Assembly: GCA_963693315.1 (NCBI GenBank)
Contig: CAVNZG010001067.1
Span: 2,501-66,500, forward strand
Direction: 5' to 3'
Source of the DNA: Diogma glabrata
Taxonomy: Eukaryota > Arthropoda > Insecta > Diptera > Cylindrotomidae
Length of the DNA: 64,000 nt
A program made the translations under genes and the position numbers. Shown here piece after piece: positions 12,163 to 23,415 of the stretch. Below the pieces are notes generated by a model. That model did no database searches, was not told where the DNA came from, and was given only the letters and a program-made list of their open reading frames with translations. Within the stretch, counting starts at the first letter, position 1. Every line of letters begins with the position of its first letter.

Positions 12163-12607
12163 TTTATTCGCCGCAAGCAAAATATTTTAAGAAAAGTTGT
12201 TTAATCTAAATTAAAATTATAAATTTTCATAAATTTTAAAATAAAAATATGTGGAACAAGTAACCTTTGACAAAATATTTATTATTTTTTCCAAATTATT
12301 GTGTAGCTATGACAACAAATGATAACAACTATTTTAATTGGATAATGAAATTTTGAATTTGAGGGTTGCTTTGATAAAAAATTTTATTTTTCATAGAATT
12401 TAAACAAATACAAATGCTTTTTACTTTTTTGGACGTAGCTATGACAACAAAATAAATAGTTGAAAAGTGATACTTTAATGCCGCAAATCACAGTAATAAA
12501 GTAACACTTTAATATGAAGGCGAATAAAAAAGATATTACTTATCCTGTGTATTTTATAATCTAAGGTTACCATTTATAAAAATTTTAACTATGTTATTAT
12601 ATTGTTA

Positions 12608-13196
12608 GGGATTTTTTGTTTAAAATTTCTAGATATTACGATGCATGAATTCATAGGATGAGAGAATATTTCGTCAACATCTAAATCAACATTCTAATCA
12701 ACATCCCAAGTCACGAGTGTAAAGTCATTATTGATTGTTGTCAATCAATGCGAAACTTAGTATCTGACGTAAAGTCAATTTATTGCTATATTTTTGGTTA
12801 GGAAATAGGAACATGTGTCTCTGATGAATGTGAGTTCGAATCCTGACACGAAACACGAAAAATGTTTTCTGAAGGAATTTTAGAAAAAATGAAAAGTTAT
12901 TTCGAATTGCAAAATTCAAGTGATTTCCAATATGTACTTAAGCTTAATTGTTCACAAAAAACCCATCCAAATTAAAAATTTCCCTAAAATTATCTATATT
13001 TCCTAGCCAAAAATTTAGAAATAAATTGACTTTACGTCAGATATTAAGTTTCGCATTGATTGACAACAATCAATAATGACTTTACACACGTGACTTGGGA
13101 TGTTGATTAGAATGTTGACTTATATGTTGACGAAATATTCTCTCATGCTATGAATTCATACATCGTAATATCTAAAAATTTAATAAAAAAAATCCC
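12608..13196. mobile_element. Foldback element, about 200-bp arms, SINE-like loop
   Basis: The left arm (12608-12800) begins GGGATTTTTTG and contains TAAAGTCATTATTGATTG and GCGAAACTTAGTATCTGACG. The right arm is its complement (about 13005-13196). The loop (12810-12965) has GTGAGTTCGAATCCTGACAC, a B-box-like motif shared with the SINE at 13318. A fragment of this arm recurs at 32564-32690. Confidence 0.75.
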
Positions 13197-13317
13197 AATG
13201 AAATGCAATTTCCAATATGTAATCATAGATGAAAAATTCAACTTAAGTAAATATGAAAAATGATTCTGTTTCAATTTAGAAATTACCTGAACATCAAAAT
13301 TAAAATATGGTTCATCA

Positions 13318-13512
13318 TCGCCCGCTGTGGCTAAGTTGTGTAAGACACACGGGATTTGAACATGTGTCTCTGATGAATGTGAGTTCGAATACTGACACGA
13401 AACACAAAAAAATTTTTCTGAAGGAATTTTAGAGAAAATGAAAAGCGATTTGCAAAATTCAAGTGATTTCCAATATGTACTTAAGCTTAATTGTTCACAA
13501 AAAACCCATCCC
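13318..13512 (+). mobile_element. tRNA-derived SINE
   Basis: TGGCTAAGTTG (13328-13338) fits an RNA polymerase III A box and GAGTTCGAATACTGAC (13381 on) a B box, about 43 bases apart. The downstream body (GGAATTTTAGAGAAAATG, TTCAAGTGATTTCCAATATG, TTAAGCTTAATTGTTCACAA) is shared with the loop at 12810-12965. Relatives, in two orientations, lie in every complete satellite monomer. It would have been an RNA-copied element mobilised by LINE enzymes. Confidence 0.6.
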
Positions 13513-13715
13513 TCTGTTTTTATATGTTATTTAGTCAATTAAAGTAAGACATTTTTTTAATATATTTATTTTGTTTATATTGTTATCGTTTTTTCCAATT
13601 AACTTATAAAATGAATAAAATATATGAGTAAAAAAAATTCTTTTAATTATTTTATTTCAAAATATATATGTATACGCTTTTGGAAAAATTAAAAGGTGGT
13701 AAGCCTAATTATTAG

Positions 13716-14009
13716 ACTATCAAATATGTTTTAGTAAAGAAGGTTTTGTTTTATTTGATAATAAACGAAGAGCATATTATGCTAAGTCAAATACGTTACC
13801 AAGGGTTATTGATAATTTTTTGCACGATCAGGCGATTTTGCATGTTCGCTGATTCGTAAATAAACATAGTAAGTTTCGTTTACAAATCACTGGTCGGTAA
13901 GTAATTACTTACCGATCATGCAGCCGGTAAGTAATTACTTACCAGTAAAGGAGACCTCAGGGTGTGAATAGAAACGATTATTAGTTAAATAATTGTGTAC
14001 GTCTATTCA
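13716..14009. other. Spacer with two copies of an 18-bp perfect palindrome
   Basis: GGTAAGTAATTACTTACC occurs at 13896-13913 and again at 13926-13943, 30 bp apart. Nothing else in this stretch is recognised. Confidence 0.7.
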
Positions 14010-14017
14010 CTAGCTTC

Positions 14018-15289
14018 TAGGGCTTCCAAAAATACCGTTTTTGCTAATACCGGTATTACCGATCTAAGTTACCCTCAATACCGGTATTACCGCGGTACTA
14101 CCGAGATTCCAGAAAAAAAATAATTGCATAATCTTGGTTTGAAAATTGATTAAAATAAATAAATTAAAAAATAAATTTGTCAGTTTTTAGTAAGATTTAT
14201 TTAATTCAATTGGTAAAAAGAACTAATTTTATACAAAATAGTATTTAAGAGTACAAAAAAGCAAATTAATTAACAAAAAATAAATTAATTGCTACCTTTT
14301 ATAAATAATAAATAATATATAGAGGTTTATTAGTTGTAACATTAATTATAGTTCAGTCAGTTACAATAACAAAACAATCACGATGACAGTACTTAGTGAC
14401 TTTGGAATGTTTGTATAACCTTTGAATTGAAGTAGACTACGAATATCATATGACGTACATATTTTAACAAACGGGAAACCATCCCTCGCTACAAAACGCT
14501 AAATAATTGCCTGTAAAGAGTCATCTACTGAATTCTTAAAATATATGGGTATTTTTAACGAACTACAACATTTGATTTTTCAGCAAAGTTTCTTCTTCGT
14601 AATTGCTAACGTCTCTTTTTAATAAGTTTATTTTATGTTTGCTTTTTAAATGAACATACAATTCACTAGTACTTCCACCAGCTGTTCTAATTTGCTTTCG
14701 GCATTTATCAATTTGGCATATACCACCGTCATTAGTCCGCTTGAAATATTTCCACGGAGACTCTTTATCTCTACTCATATTTGTTATGACTGTAAGTAAA
14801 TATTTATTTGTTTTTATTAAAGTATTTGAAAACCTTATTTTACTTACATCAAATCAAATGATTGATTTATTCGATAGTCTATTCACTATTGACTGATTGA
14901 TTGGATAGTTTAGTAACTTAAAAATTATTATTTTGTTTAATATTTCCACACAAAAGCACAAGTTTCATTTAAAGATTAGATCGCAATAACATACTGATTT
15001 GAATGGTGTAATTCATCGTTCTGCGTATTCTATATACATACTATCTCTTTTTAACTCATTTAGAAAAAATAACATAAGAAAATAAGAAAAACCGTGTTGC
15101 AAAAACGTGCTGCCTAGCTCAAATTATGGATATTTAGTAGTAGTTAAAGATGTTGTTAAAGTTTTTTAGACAATATCAATTTTTTTTAAATTCGGTATTA
15201 CCGAGGCTAAATACCGGTAGTACCGAAATGGAATTTTAAGACCATTATCGGTATTTTCGGTAGTACCGATACCGGTATTGGAAGCCCTA
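14018..15289 (-). mobile_element. hAT element retaining only a BED-finger exon, 1.27 kb
   Basis: The ends are TAGGGCTTCCAA at 14018 and its complement ending at 15289, with a perfect 8-bp duplication CTAGCTTC (14010-14017 and 15290-15297). Both subterminal regions are rich in ACCGGTATTACCG-type motifs. The minus strand encodes the N-terminal BED finger of a transposase (14563-14778) but the catalytic part is missing. It is an internally deleted hAT that would need an enzyme from another copy. Confidence 0.9.
14563..14778 (-). pseudogene. BED-type zinc finger, N-terminus of a hAT transposase
   Basis: This 71-codon minus-strand frame starts at an ATG and shows SPWKYFKR, then CQIDKC, then TSELYVHLKSKH. 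The W-x-x-F aromatics, paired cysteines and final His pair are the BED DNA-binding finger. Such fingers open many hAT transposases and bind the element ends. The reading frame stops after the finger instead of running on for several hundred residues, so the DDE catalytic and dimerisation regions are deleted. It lies in the correct orientation inside an element with hAT ends and an 8-bp target duplication. It could in principle still yield a short DNA-binding protein; there is no evidence of expression. Confidence 0.75.
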
Positions 15290-15297
15290 CTAGCTTC

Positions 15298-15739
15298 AAA
15301 TCTAAATAACATTCATTTAAAAATATTGCAGTTACAAGATTTAAAAAAAGCAATTAATTTTGAAAATATATTCAATGAAATTTAGTTTTGCAACAAAAAA
15401 AGCTATAGTATTATGATGAAACGCAAAGCTTACTATTTTGAAATGACATTTTAAGAAATTTTCTTTAAAACATTCAAACTTGAATTTTGTGAATGAATTT
15501 TATTATTTAAATAGTTTTAATTGAATTTTTATTAATCGTGCAAAAAATGTAATAAGCATTTTGGGCATTAAGAGCATTACCGATTTCGGATATATTAGAG
15601 ATCTCGACTTCGTCTCGATCTCAAAACATGTTTCATCCTCAATCGGTAAAACACTCTTACTGCCCTTAATACTTAAATAACTATTGTGGAGGTTATATAT
15701 TAATTATAGAAGTGTTAAAAAGTATTGGAATTCGGAACC
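15298..15739. other. Spacer before the satellite, with a hairpin
   Basis: GGGCATTAAGAGCATTACCGATT (15561 on) pairs with AATCGGTAAAACACTCTTACTGCCC (to about 15665). The loop contains GAGATCTCGACTTCGTCTCGATCTC, itself nearly palindromic. No coding frame is seen. Confidence 0.6.
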
Positions 15740-16142
15740 TGTAAAAAATTTGTTGTATTGGTTTTTATAAAGTTGGATTAAATATAAGAGTAAAAATTAA
15801 AGAAAACAATAATTTAAATTTATTTATTTATTATTTTAAATTTTTCATTGATCTTCTATGTTAATTTACAAAAATCAATATCAAATTGAAAAATACTCTT
15901 ATTTGTATTGCTAATAAAAATATAACGATTAGAGGTAAACAAAATTGTCATCAAAACTGGATGAAAAACTAGGTAGCGAAGTCTATTTTTTTACAACGTT
16001 TGCACTCTCCAATTTCATGTCATATTTTTTTTATTGACCAATATGTTTGATAGTGTGATATACGCCTCATAAATTTGGGTTATCCAATAGATAGTGTTGT
16101 ATTTGTATTTAGAACGTTGTTTTTAACGTTGAAGTTTGTGCA

Positions 16143-16180
16143 AATACACTACGATTTGCTTTTTCAAATTGTCGTGTATT
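16143..16180. repeat. 38-bp hairpin of the satellite monomer
   Basis: AATACACTACGATTTG and CAAATTGTCGTGTATT flank a 6-base loop. The deletion in the short monomers ends at the base of this hairpin, and the filler there contains CACTACGA, as in its left arm. Confidence 0.85.
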
Positions 16181-16981
16181 ATTTTTTGATTGGTGATTGG
16201 TGATAAATATTTTATTTGGTTTTTTGTTAAAATATCGGTTTATGAGCGTAGTTTGCTTTGATCAATGTTTTTATAGTTATAATTAAAGAATTCAATAACG
16301 AATTAAATATATACTCCCGCAGGCAGATTTGTAAAATTTTAAATTTTTGATCTATGGGAGTGACAACCCAACGTACTTAGATTCCTGCTATTTGCATATG
16401 AGTTAGCTTGAGTTATCGTAAACCACTGGCAATAGTAGTGAGATATCACTAGCCAAAGTGATATCTTAGGGATGTTGGTGGATGAACTTTTTCAATCAAC
16501 GATAGCACCCTTAGTCTTAGTTATAGAATATTCTTTGATGATGACACGCTATTTCTTTTAAAATAAAATGTGTTGGGTAGTACGAATTACAATGTGAGTA
16601 ACAACAACTCATGACAACCTTTGAAGAATAAAGTCCACAACAACATGCTTTCTAAGGTGTTGATGGACGCAAACTTTTTATTTTTTTAAAAAAATGAACT
16701 TTTTCGTTTACTTGGAGAAATGAGCTTCCATATAACTATTAAATGTGCCGGGTTTAATCCTTCAGCAAAACAATGTTTACATGATCTTGGTATATGCTTC
16801 TAGCACTAGCAATTTGCGTCCATCATCTTAAAAAACATGATGGAACCTCGGTCTTAAAGGATTTTATGTGTTGTTGTGAGACATATTGTAATTCCAACTA
16901 CACAACAAATTTTATTAAAAAAATATTTCAAATATTTTTAAATAGCACAAATGTTTTTAAAAATTTTTGGTGTAAAGAATG

Positions 16982-17323
16982 ATGAACAAAGTCATTGAAG
17001 CTACAATCAATTTTGAATGGAAAATTCAAAGAGGGAGATGTACTGTTGCTACGCATTTCAATGATCCCAACAGATATGGCATTTGAATTCAAACGTTTAG
17101 TTTCCAGTGCGACTCGCTTTTGCAATGACTGTCAACAAAGAACAAGTAAAATTGCTGCAAGGATGTGGTAGATTTGGAGAATCCGTACTTCGCACATCTG
17201 GACAACTGTATGTGGTGGTCAGCTAACGTCGGAATACCTTCTGATTTATTCGTGTACGCATCTAGGCGGAAAAACGCAAAATATAATGTGTGCCCACAAG
17301 CACGAGCAAAGAAATATAATTAA
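16982..17323 (+). pseudogene. Helitron helicase C-terminus, broken (copy 1)
   Basis: Read across three frame breaks, the + strand gives VIEATI, GKFKEGDVLLLRISMIPTD, MAFEFKR, FPVRLAFAMTVNKEQ, GQLYVVVS and VGIPSDLFVYAS, closing with CPQARAKKYN and a stop. This is the end of the Pif1-type helicase of Helitron rolling-circle transposons: the IPTDMPFEFKRLQFPVRLAFAMTINKAQG and HGQLYVALSRV regions (late helicase motifs). The breaks are shared by the other copies, so the gene was dead before the satellite was amplified. The rest of the Rep/helicase protein is absent. A minus-strand frame over the same bases is a shadow. Confidence 0.85.
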
Positions 17324-18041
17324 AACGACATTTTGAAATTTTTTCCTTATTAAAATAAATAAATGTTGCAATAAAAATGATACAATGTAAATTGAAATTT
17401 TGGTACGCTTAGTGTGACTAAAACAATTGAAAAAACAACAACAATTGTATTGAATTTTTCGTTGTTTCAAATGTTTCAGTCAAATCGAACACGGCTGTTA
17501 TCAGAACGAGTTTTCTTGAATTTCCTTTCTTATGAGATACCGACAATATGCGACAGGCATAATGTTAAATAAACAAAAGTTTTACACTATTTGGTGTAAA
17601 ATAAATAAAGTTTTGAGAGATTTTTAGAGTGATTAAGCTTAAAGTAATTATTTTAATTCACATGAATTTTGCAATTTTAAAGCATTTTTTATTTTCGCTC
17701 AGAAAAACTTCTTTAAAACAGTTTTTGTGTGTTTCGTGTCGGGAACAAATACAATTTACAATAGTATAATCACAGATGAAGAATTCAATTTAAATAAATA
17801 TGAGATAATGAAGTTTCAATTTAGAAATTATCTGAACATGAAAATTAAAATATGTTTTATTGTTGTTTCATCCACTGTGGCTGAGTCTGTATGATGGCTT
17901 TGAAGTTTGAACTATGATGTCTCTGATGAGTGTGAGGTTAATCCCGACAATAATTACTTATTATCGGGAATAATACTTTTAATAATTACTTTAAACAATA
18001 ATTGCTCACAAAATCGCCCAAAAATTAATATTCCATTTAAA

Positions 18042-20343
18042 TGTAAAAAATTTGTTGTATTGGTTTTTATAAAGTTGGAATTTATATAAGAGTAAAAATT
18101 AAAGAAAACAATAATTTAAATTTATTTATTTATTATTTTAAATTTTTCATTGATCTTCTATGTTAATTTACAAAAATCAATATCAAATTGAAAAATACTC
18201 TTATTTGTATTGCTAATAAAAATATAACGATTAGAGGTAAACAAAATTGTCATCAAAACTGGATGAAAAACTAGGTAGCGAAGTCTATTTTTTTACAACG
18301 TTTGCACTCTCCAATTTCATGTCGTATTTTTTTTATTGACCAATATATTTGATAGTGTGATATACGCCTCATAAATTTGGGTTATCCAATAGATGGTGTT
18401 GTATTTGTATTTAGAACGTTGTTTTTAACGTTGAAGTTTGTGCAAATACACTACGATTTGCTTTTTCAAATTGTCGTGTATTATTTTTTGATTGGTGATT
18501 GGTGATAAATATTTTATTTGGTTTTTTGTTAAAATATCGGTTTATGAGCGTAGTTTGCTTTGATCAATGTTTTTATAGTTATAATTAAAGAATTCAATAA
18601 CGAATTAAATATATACTCCCGCAGGAAGATTTGTAAAATTTTAAACTTTTGATCTATGGGAGTGACAACCCAACGTACTTAGATTCCTGCTATTTGCATA
18701 TGAGTTAGCTTGAGTTATCGTAAACCACTGGCAATAGTAGTGAGATATCACTAGCCAAAGTGATATCTTAGGGATGTTGGTGGATGAACTTTTTCAATCA
18801 ACGATAGCACCCTTAGTCTTAGTTATAGAATATTCTTTGATGATGACACGCTATTTCTTTTAAAATAAAATGTGTTGGGTAGTACGAATTACAATGTGAG
18901 TAACAACAAGTCATGACAACCTTTGAAGAATAAAGTCCACAACAACATGCTTTCTAAGGTGTTGATAGACGCAAACTTTTTATTTTTTTAAAAAAATGAA
19001 CTTTTTCGTTTACTTGGAGAAATGAGCTTCCATATAACTATTAAATGTGCCGGGTTTAATCCTTCAGCAAAACAATGTTTACATGATCTTGGTATATGCT
19101 TCTAGCACTAGCAATTTGCGTCCATCATCTTAAAAAACATGATGGAACCTCGGTCTTAAAGGATTTTATGTGTTGTTGTGAGACATATTGTAATTCCAAC
19201 TACACAACAAATTTTATTAAAAAAATATTTCAAATATTTTGAAATAGCAATAATGTTTTTAAAAATTTTTGGTGAAAAGGATGATGAACAAAGTCATTGA
19301 AGCTACAATCAATTTTGAATGGAAAATTCAAAGAGGGAGATGTACTGTTGTTACGCATTTCAATGATCCCAACAGATATGGCATTTGAAATCAAACGTTT
19401 AGTTTCCAGTGCGACTCGCTTTTGCAATGACTGTCAACAAAGAACAAGTAAAATTGCTGCAAGGATGTGGTAGATTTGGAGAATCCGTACTTCGCACATC
19501 TGGACAACTGTATGTGGTGGTCAGCTAACGTCGGAATACCTTCTGATTTATTCGTGTACGCATCTAGACGGAAAAACGCAAAATATAATGTGTGCCCACA
19601 AGCACGAGCAAAGAAATATAATTAAAACGACATTTTGAAATTTTTTCCTTATTAAAATAAATAATTGTTGCAATAAAAATGATACAATGTAAATTGAATG
19701 TTTGGTACGCTTAGTGTGACTAAAACAATTGAAAAAACAACAACAATTGTATTAAATTTTTCGTTGTTTCAAATGTTTCAGTCAAATCGAACACGGCTGT
19801 TATCAGAACGAGTTTTCTTGAATTTCCTTTCTTATGAGATACCGACAATATGCGACAGGCATAATGTTAAATAAACAAAAGTTTTACACTATTTGGTGTA
19901 AAATAAATAAAGTTTTGAGAGATTTTTAGAGTGATTAAGCTTAAAGTAATTATTTTAATTCACATGAATTTTGCAATTTTAAAGCATTTTTTATTTTCGC
20001 TCAGAAAAACTTCTTTAAAACAGTTTTTGTGTGTTTCGTGTCGGGAACAAATACAATTTACAATAGTATAATCACAGATGAAGAATTCAATTTAAATAAA
20101 TATGAGATAATGAAGTTTCAATTTAGAAATTATCTGAACATGAAAATTAAAATATGTTTTATTGTTGTTTCATCCACTGTGGCTGAGTCTGTATGATGGC
20201 TTTGAAGTTTGAACTATGATGTCTCTGATGAGTGTGAGGTTAATCCCGACAATAATTACTTACTATCGGGAATAATACTTTTAATAATTACTTTGAGCAA
20301 TAATTGCTCACAAAATCGCCCAAAAATTAATATTCCATTAAAA
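18042..20343 (+). repeat. Satellite monomer B1, 2,302 bp
   Basis: Same layout as A1. Subtype marked by GCAGGAAG (about 18620) and by a few substitutions in the helicase remnant (19284-19625). Confidence 0.92.
19284..19625 (+). pseudogene. Helitron helicase C-terminus, broken (copy 2)
   Basis: Same remnant and same frame breaks as copy 1, with subtype B substitutions. Confidence 0.82.
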
Positions 20344-21585
20344 TGTAAAAAATTTGTTGTATTGGTTTTTATAAAGTTGGATTAAATATAAGAGTAAAAA
20401 TTAAAGAAAACAATAATTTAAATTTATTTATTTATTATTTTAAATTTTTCATTGATCTTCTATGTTAATTTACAAAAATCAATATCAAATTGAAAAATAC
20501 TCTTATTTGTATTGCTAATAAAAATATAACGATTAGAGGTAAACAAAATTGTCATCAAAACTGGATGAAAAACTAGGTAGCGAAGTCTATTTTTTTACAA
20601 CGTTTGCACTCTCCAATTTCATGTCATATTTTTTTTATTGACCAATATATTTGATAGTGTGATATACGCCTCATAAATTTGGGTTATCCAATAGATGGTG
20701 TTGTATTTGTATTTAGAACGTTGTTTTTAACGTTGAAGTTTGTGCAAATACACTACGATTTGCTTTTTCAAATTGTCGTGTATTATTTTTTGATTGGTGA
20801 TTGGTGATAAATATTTTATTTGGTTTTTTGTTAAAATATCGGTTTATGAGCGTAGTTTGCTTTGATCAATGTTTTTATAGTTATAATTAAAGAATTCAAT
20901 AACGAATTAAATATATACTCCCGCAAGAAGATTTGTAAAATTTTAAATTTTTGATCTATGGGAGTGACAACCCAACGTACTTAGATTCCTGCTATTTGCA
21001 TATGAGTTAGCTTGAGTTATCGTAAACCACTGGCAATAGTAGTGAGATATCACTAGCCAAAGTGATATCTTAGGGATGTTGGTGGATGAACTTTTTCAAT
21101 CAACGATAGCACCCTTAGTCTTAGTTATAGAATATTCTTTGATGATGACACGCTATTTCTTTTAAAATAAAATGTGTTGGGTAGTACGAATTACAATGTG
21201 AGTAACATCAACTCATGACAACCTTTGAAGAATAAAGTCCACAACAACATGCTTTCTAAGGTGTTGATGGACGCAAACTTTTTATTTTTTTAAAAAAATG
21301 AACTTTTTCGTTTACTTGGAGAAATGAGCTTCCATATAACTATTAAATGTGCCGGGTTTAATCCTTCAGCAAAACAATGTTTACATGATCTTGGTATATG
21401 CTTCTAGCACTAGCAATTTGCGTCCATCATCTTAAAAAACATGATGGAACCTCGGTCTTAAAGGATTTTATGTGTTGTTGTGAGACATATTGTAATTCCA
21501 ACTACACAACAAATTTTATTAAAAAAATATTTCAAATATTTTGAAATAGCAATAATGTTTTTAAAAATTTTTGGTGAAAAGGATG

Positions 21586-21927
21586 ATGAACAAAGTCATT
21601 GAAGCTACAATCAATTTTGAATGGAAAATTCAAAGAGGGAGATGTACTGTTGCTACGCATTTCAATGATCCCAACAGATATGGCATTTGAATTCAAACGT
21701 TTAGTTTCCAGTGCGACTCGCTTTTGCAATGACTGTCAACAAAGAACAAGTAAAATTGCTGCAAGGATGTGGTAGATTTGGAGAATCCGTACTTCGCACA
21801 TCTGGACAACTGTATGTGGTGGTCAGCTAACGTCGGAATACCTTCTGATTTATTCGTGTACGCATCTAGACGGAAAAACGCAAAATATAATGTGTGCCCA
21901 CAAGCACGAGCAAAGAAATATAATTAA
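21586..21927 (+). pseudogene. Helitron helicase C-terminus, broken (copy 3)
   Basis: Same remnant as copy 1, subtype C. Confidence 0.82.
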
Positions 21928-22212
21928 AACGACATTTTGAAATTTTTTCCTTATTAAAATAAATAATTGTTGCAATAAAAATGATACAATGTAAATTGAA
22001 TGTTTGGTACGCTTAGTGTGACTAAAACAATTGAAAAAACAACAACAAGTGTATTAAATTTTTCGTTGTTTCAAATGTTTCAGTCAAATCGAACACGGCT
22101 CACAATCGAACGAGTTTTCTTGAATTTCCTTTCTTATGAGATACCGACAATATGCGACAGGTATAATGTTAAATAAACAAAAGTTTTACACTATTTGGTG
22201 TAAAATAAATAA

Positions 22213-22232
22213 CACTACGACACAACACAACA
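22213..22232 (+). other. Deletion junction with 20-bp filler (first)
   Basis: The unit sequence breaks after TAAAATAAATAA and resumes at CAAATACACT. The filler between is CACTACGACACAACACAACA; its first 8 bases match part of the hairpin arm just downstream. This is the look of templated end joining. Confidence 0.85.
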
Positions 22233-23073
22233 CAAATACACTACGATTTGCTTTTTCAAATTGTCGTGTATTATTTTTTGATTGGTGATTGGTGATAAAT
22301 ATTTTATTTGGTTTTTTGTTAAAATATCGGTTTATGAGCGTAGTTTGCTTTGATCAATGTTTTTATAGTTATAATTAAAGAATTCAATAACGAATTAAAT
22401 ATATACTCCCGCAGGCAGATTTGTAAAATTTTAAATTTTTGATCTATGGGAGTGACAACCCAACGTACTTAGATTCCTGCTATTTGCATATGAGTTAGCT
22501 TGAGTTATCGTAAACCACTGGCAATAGTAGTGAGATATCACTAGCCAAAGTGATATCTTAGGGATGTTGGTGGATGAACTTTTTCAATCAACGATAGCAC
22601 CCTTAGTCTTAGTTATAGAATATTCTTTGATGATGACACGCTATTTCTTTTAAAATAAAATGTGTTGGGTAGTACGAATTACAATGTGAGTAACAACAAC
22701 TCATGACAACCTTTGAAGAATAAAGTCCACAACAACATGCTTTCTAAGGTGTTGATGGACGCAAACTTTTTATTTTTTTAAAAAAATGAACTTTTTCGTT
22801 TACTTGGAGAAATGAGCTTCCATATAACTATTAAATGTGCCGGGTTTAATCCTTCAGCAAAACAATGTTTACATGATCTTGGTATATGCTTCTAGCACTA
22901 GCAATTTGCGTCCATCATCTTAAAAAACATGATGGAACCTCGGTCTTAAAGGATTTTATGTGTTGTTGTGAGACATATTGTAATTCCAACTACACAACAA
23001 ATTTTATTAAAAAAATATTTCAAATATTTTGAAATAGCACAAATGTTTTTAAAAATTTTTGGTGAAAAGAATG

Positions 23074-23415
23074 ATGAACAAAGTCATTGAAGCTACAATC
23101 AATTTTGAATGGAAAATTCAAAGAGGGAGATGTACTGTTGCTACGCATTTCAATGATCCCAACAGATATGGCATTTGAATTCAAACGTTTAGTTTCCAGT
23201 GCGACTCGCTTTTGCAATGACTGTCAACAAAGAACAAGTAAAATTGCTGCAAGGATGTGGTAGATTTGGAGAATCCGTACTTCGCACATCTGGACAACTG
23301 TATGTGGTGGTCAGCTAACGTCGGAATACCTTCTGATTTATTCGTGTACGCATCTAGGCGGAAAAACGCAAAATATAATGTGTGCCCACAAGCACGAGCA
23401 AAGAAATATAATTAA
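23074..23415 (+). pseudogene. Helitron helicase C-terminus, broken (copy 4)
   Basis: Same remnant as copy 1, subtype A. Confidence 0.82.

Larger units (their letters stand above)
9769..12565. mobile_element. CTTAG-ended DNA transposon derivative, 2.8 kb, superfamily unknown
   Basis: Inverted repeats of about 33 bp start CTTAGATTATAAAATA and continue through ACAGGATAAGTAATAT, with one visible mismatch. The flanks are a perfect 8-bp duplication GTTACCAT (9761-9768 and 12566-12573). The interior carries a tandem repeat, AT-rich low-complexity DNA and a long hairpin, but no transposase frame. Eight-base duplications occur in hAT, P and some other superfamilies; these termini do not match a family I can name. 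Confidence 0.75.
8859..13707. mobile_element. hAT-type element, 4.85 kb with nested insertions
   Basis: The ends are TAGGCTTGCCACCT at 8859 and AGGTGGTAAGCCTA ending at 13707 (13 of 14 positions pair). They are flanked by a perfect 8-bp duplication ATTATTAG (8851-8858 and 13708-13715). Inside are a hAT-like MITE (9126-9625), a CTTAG-ended element (9769-12565), a foldback element (12608-13196) and a SINE (13318-13512), so the original element was much shorter. A short + strand frame ending at 9733 (TEFASFIKKKDKF and onward) looks like a hAT transposase C-terminus interrupted by the MITE. Confidence 0.82.
15740..18041 (+). repeat. Satellite monomer A1, 2,302 bp
   Basis: This first full monomer holds, in order: an AT-rich start; a hairpin with arms AATACACTACGATTTG (16143-16180); ACTCCC...GGGAGT and GATATCAC...GTGATATC small palindromes (about 16310-16470); helicase remnant (16982-17323); an inverted SINE-body fragment (about 17630-17745); and a direct SINE-like head with TGGCTGAGTCT (17878-17888) and GGTTAATCC (17936-17944). 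Confidence 0.92.

Noticed and set aside
16928..17125. Conserved 65-codon minus-strand frames in every satellite monomer
   Set aside because: They lie antisense to the Helitron helicase remnant, whose plus-strand motifs are clear. Conservation comes from tandem duplication.
17246..17470. 74-codon minus-strand frame repeated in A-type monomers
   Set aside because: Low-complexity composition, absent from B and C monomers because of single-base changes, no domain signal.
17907..18089. 60-codon frame crossing the monomer boundary
   Set aside because: Lies over the SINE-like head and runs into the next monomer; present only where one base avoids a stop.
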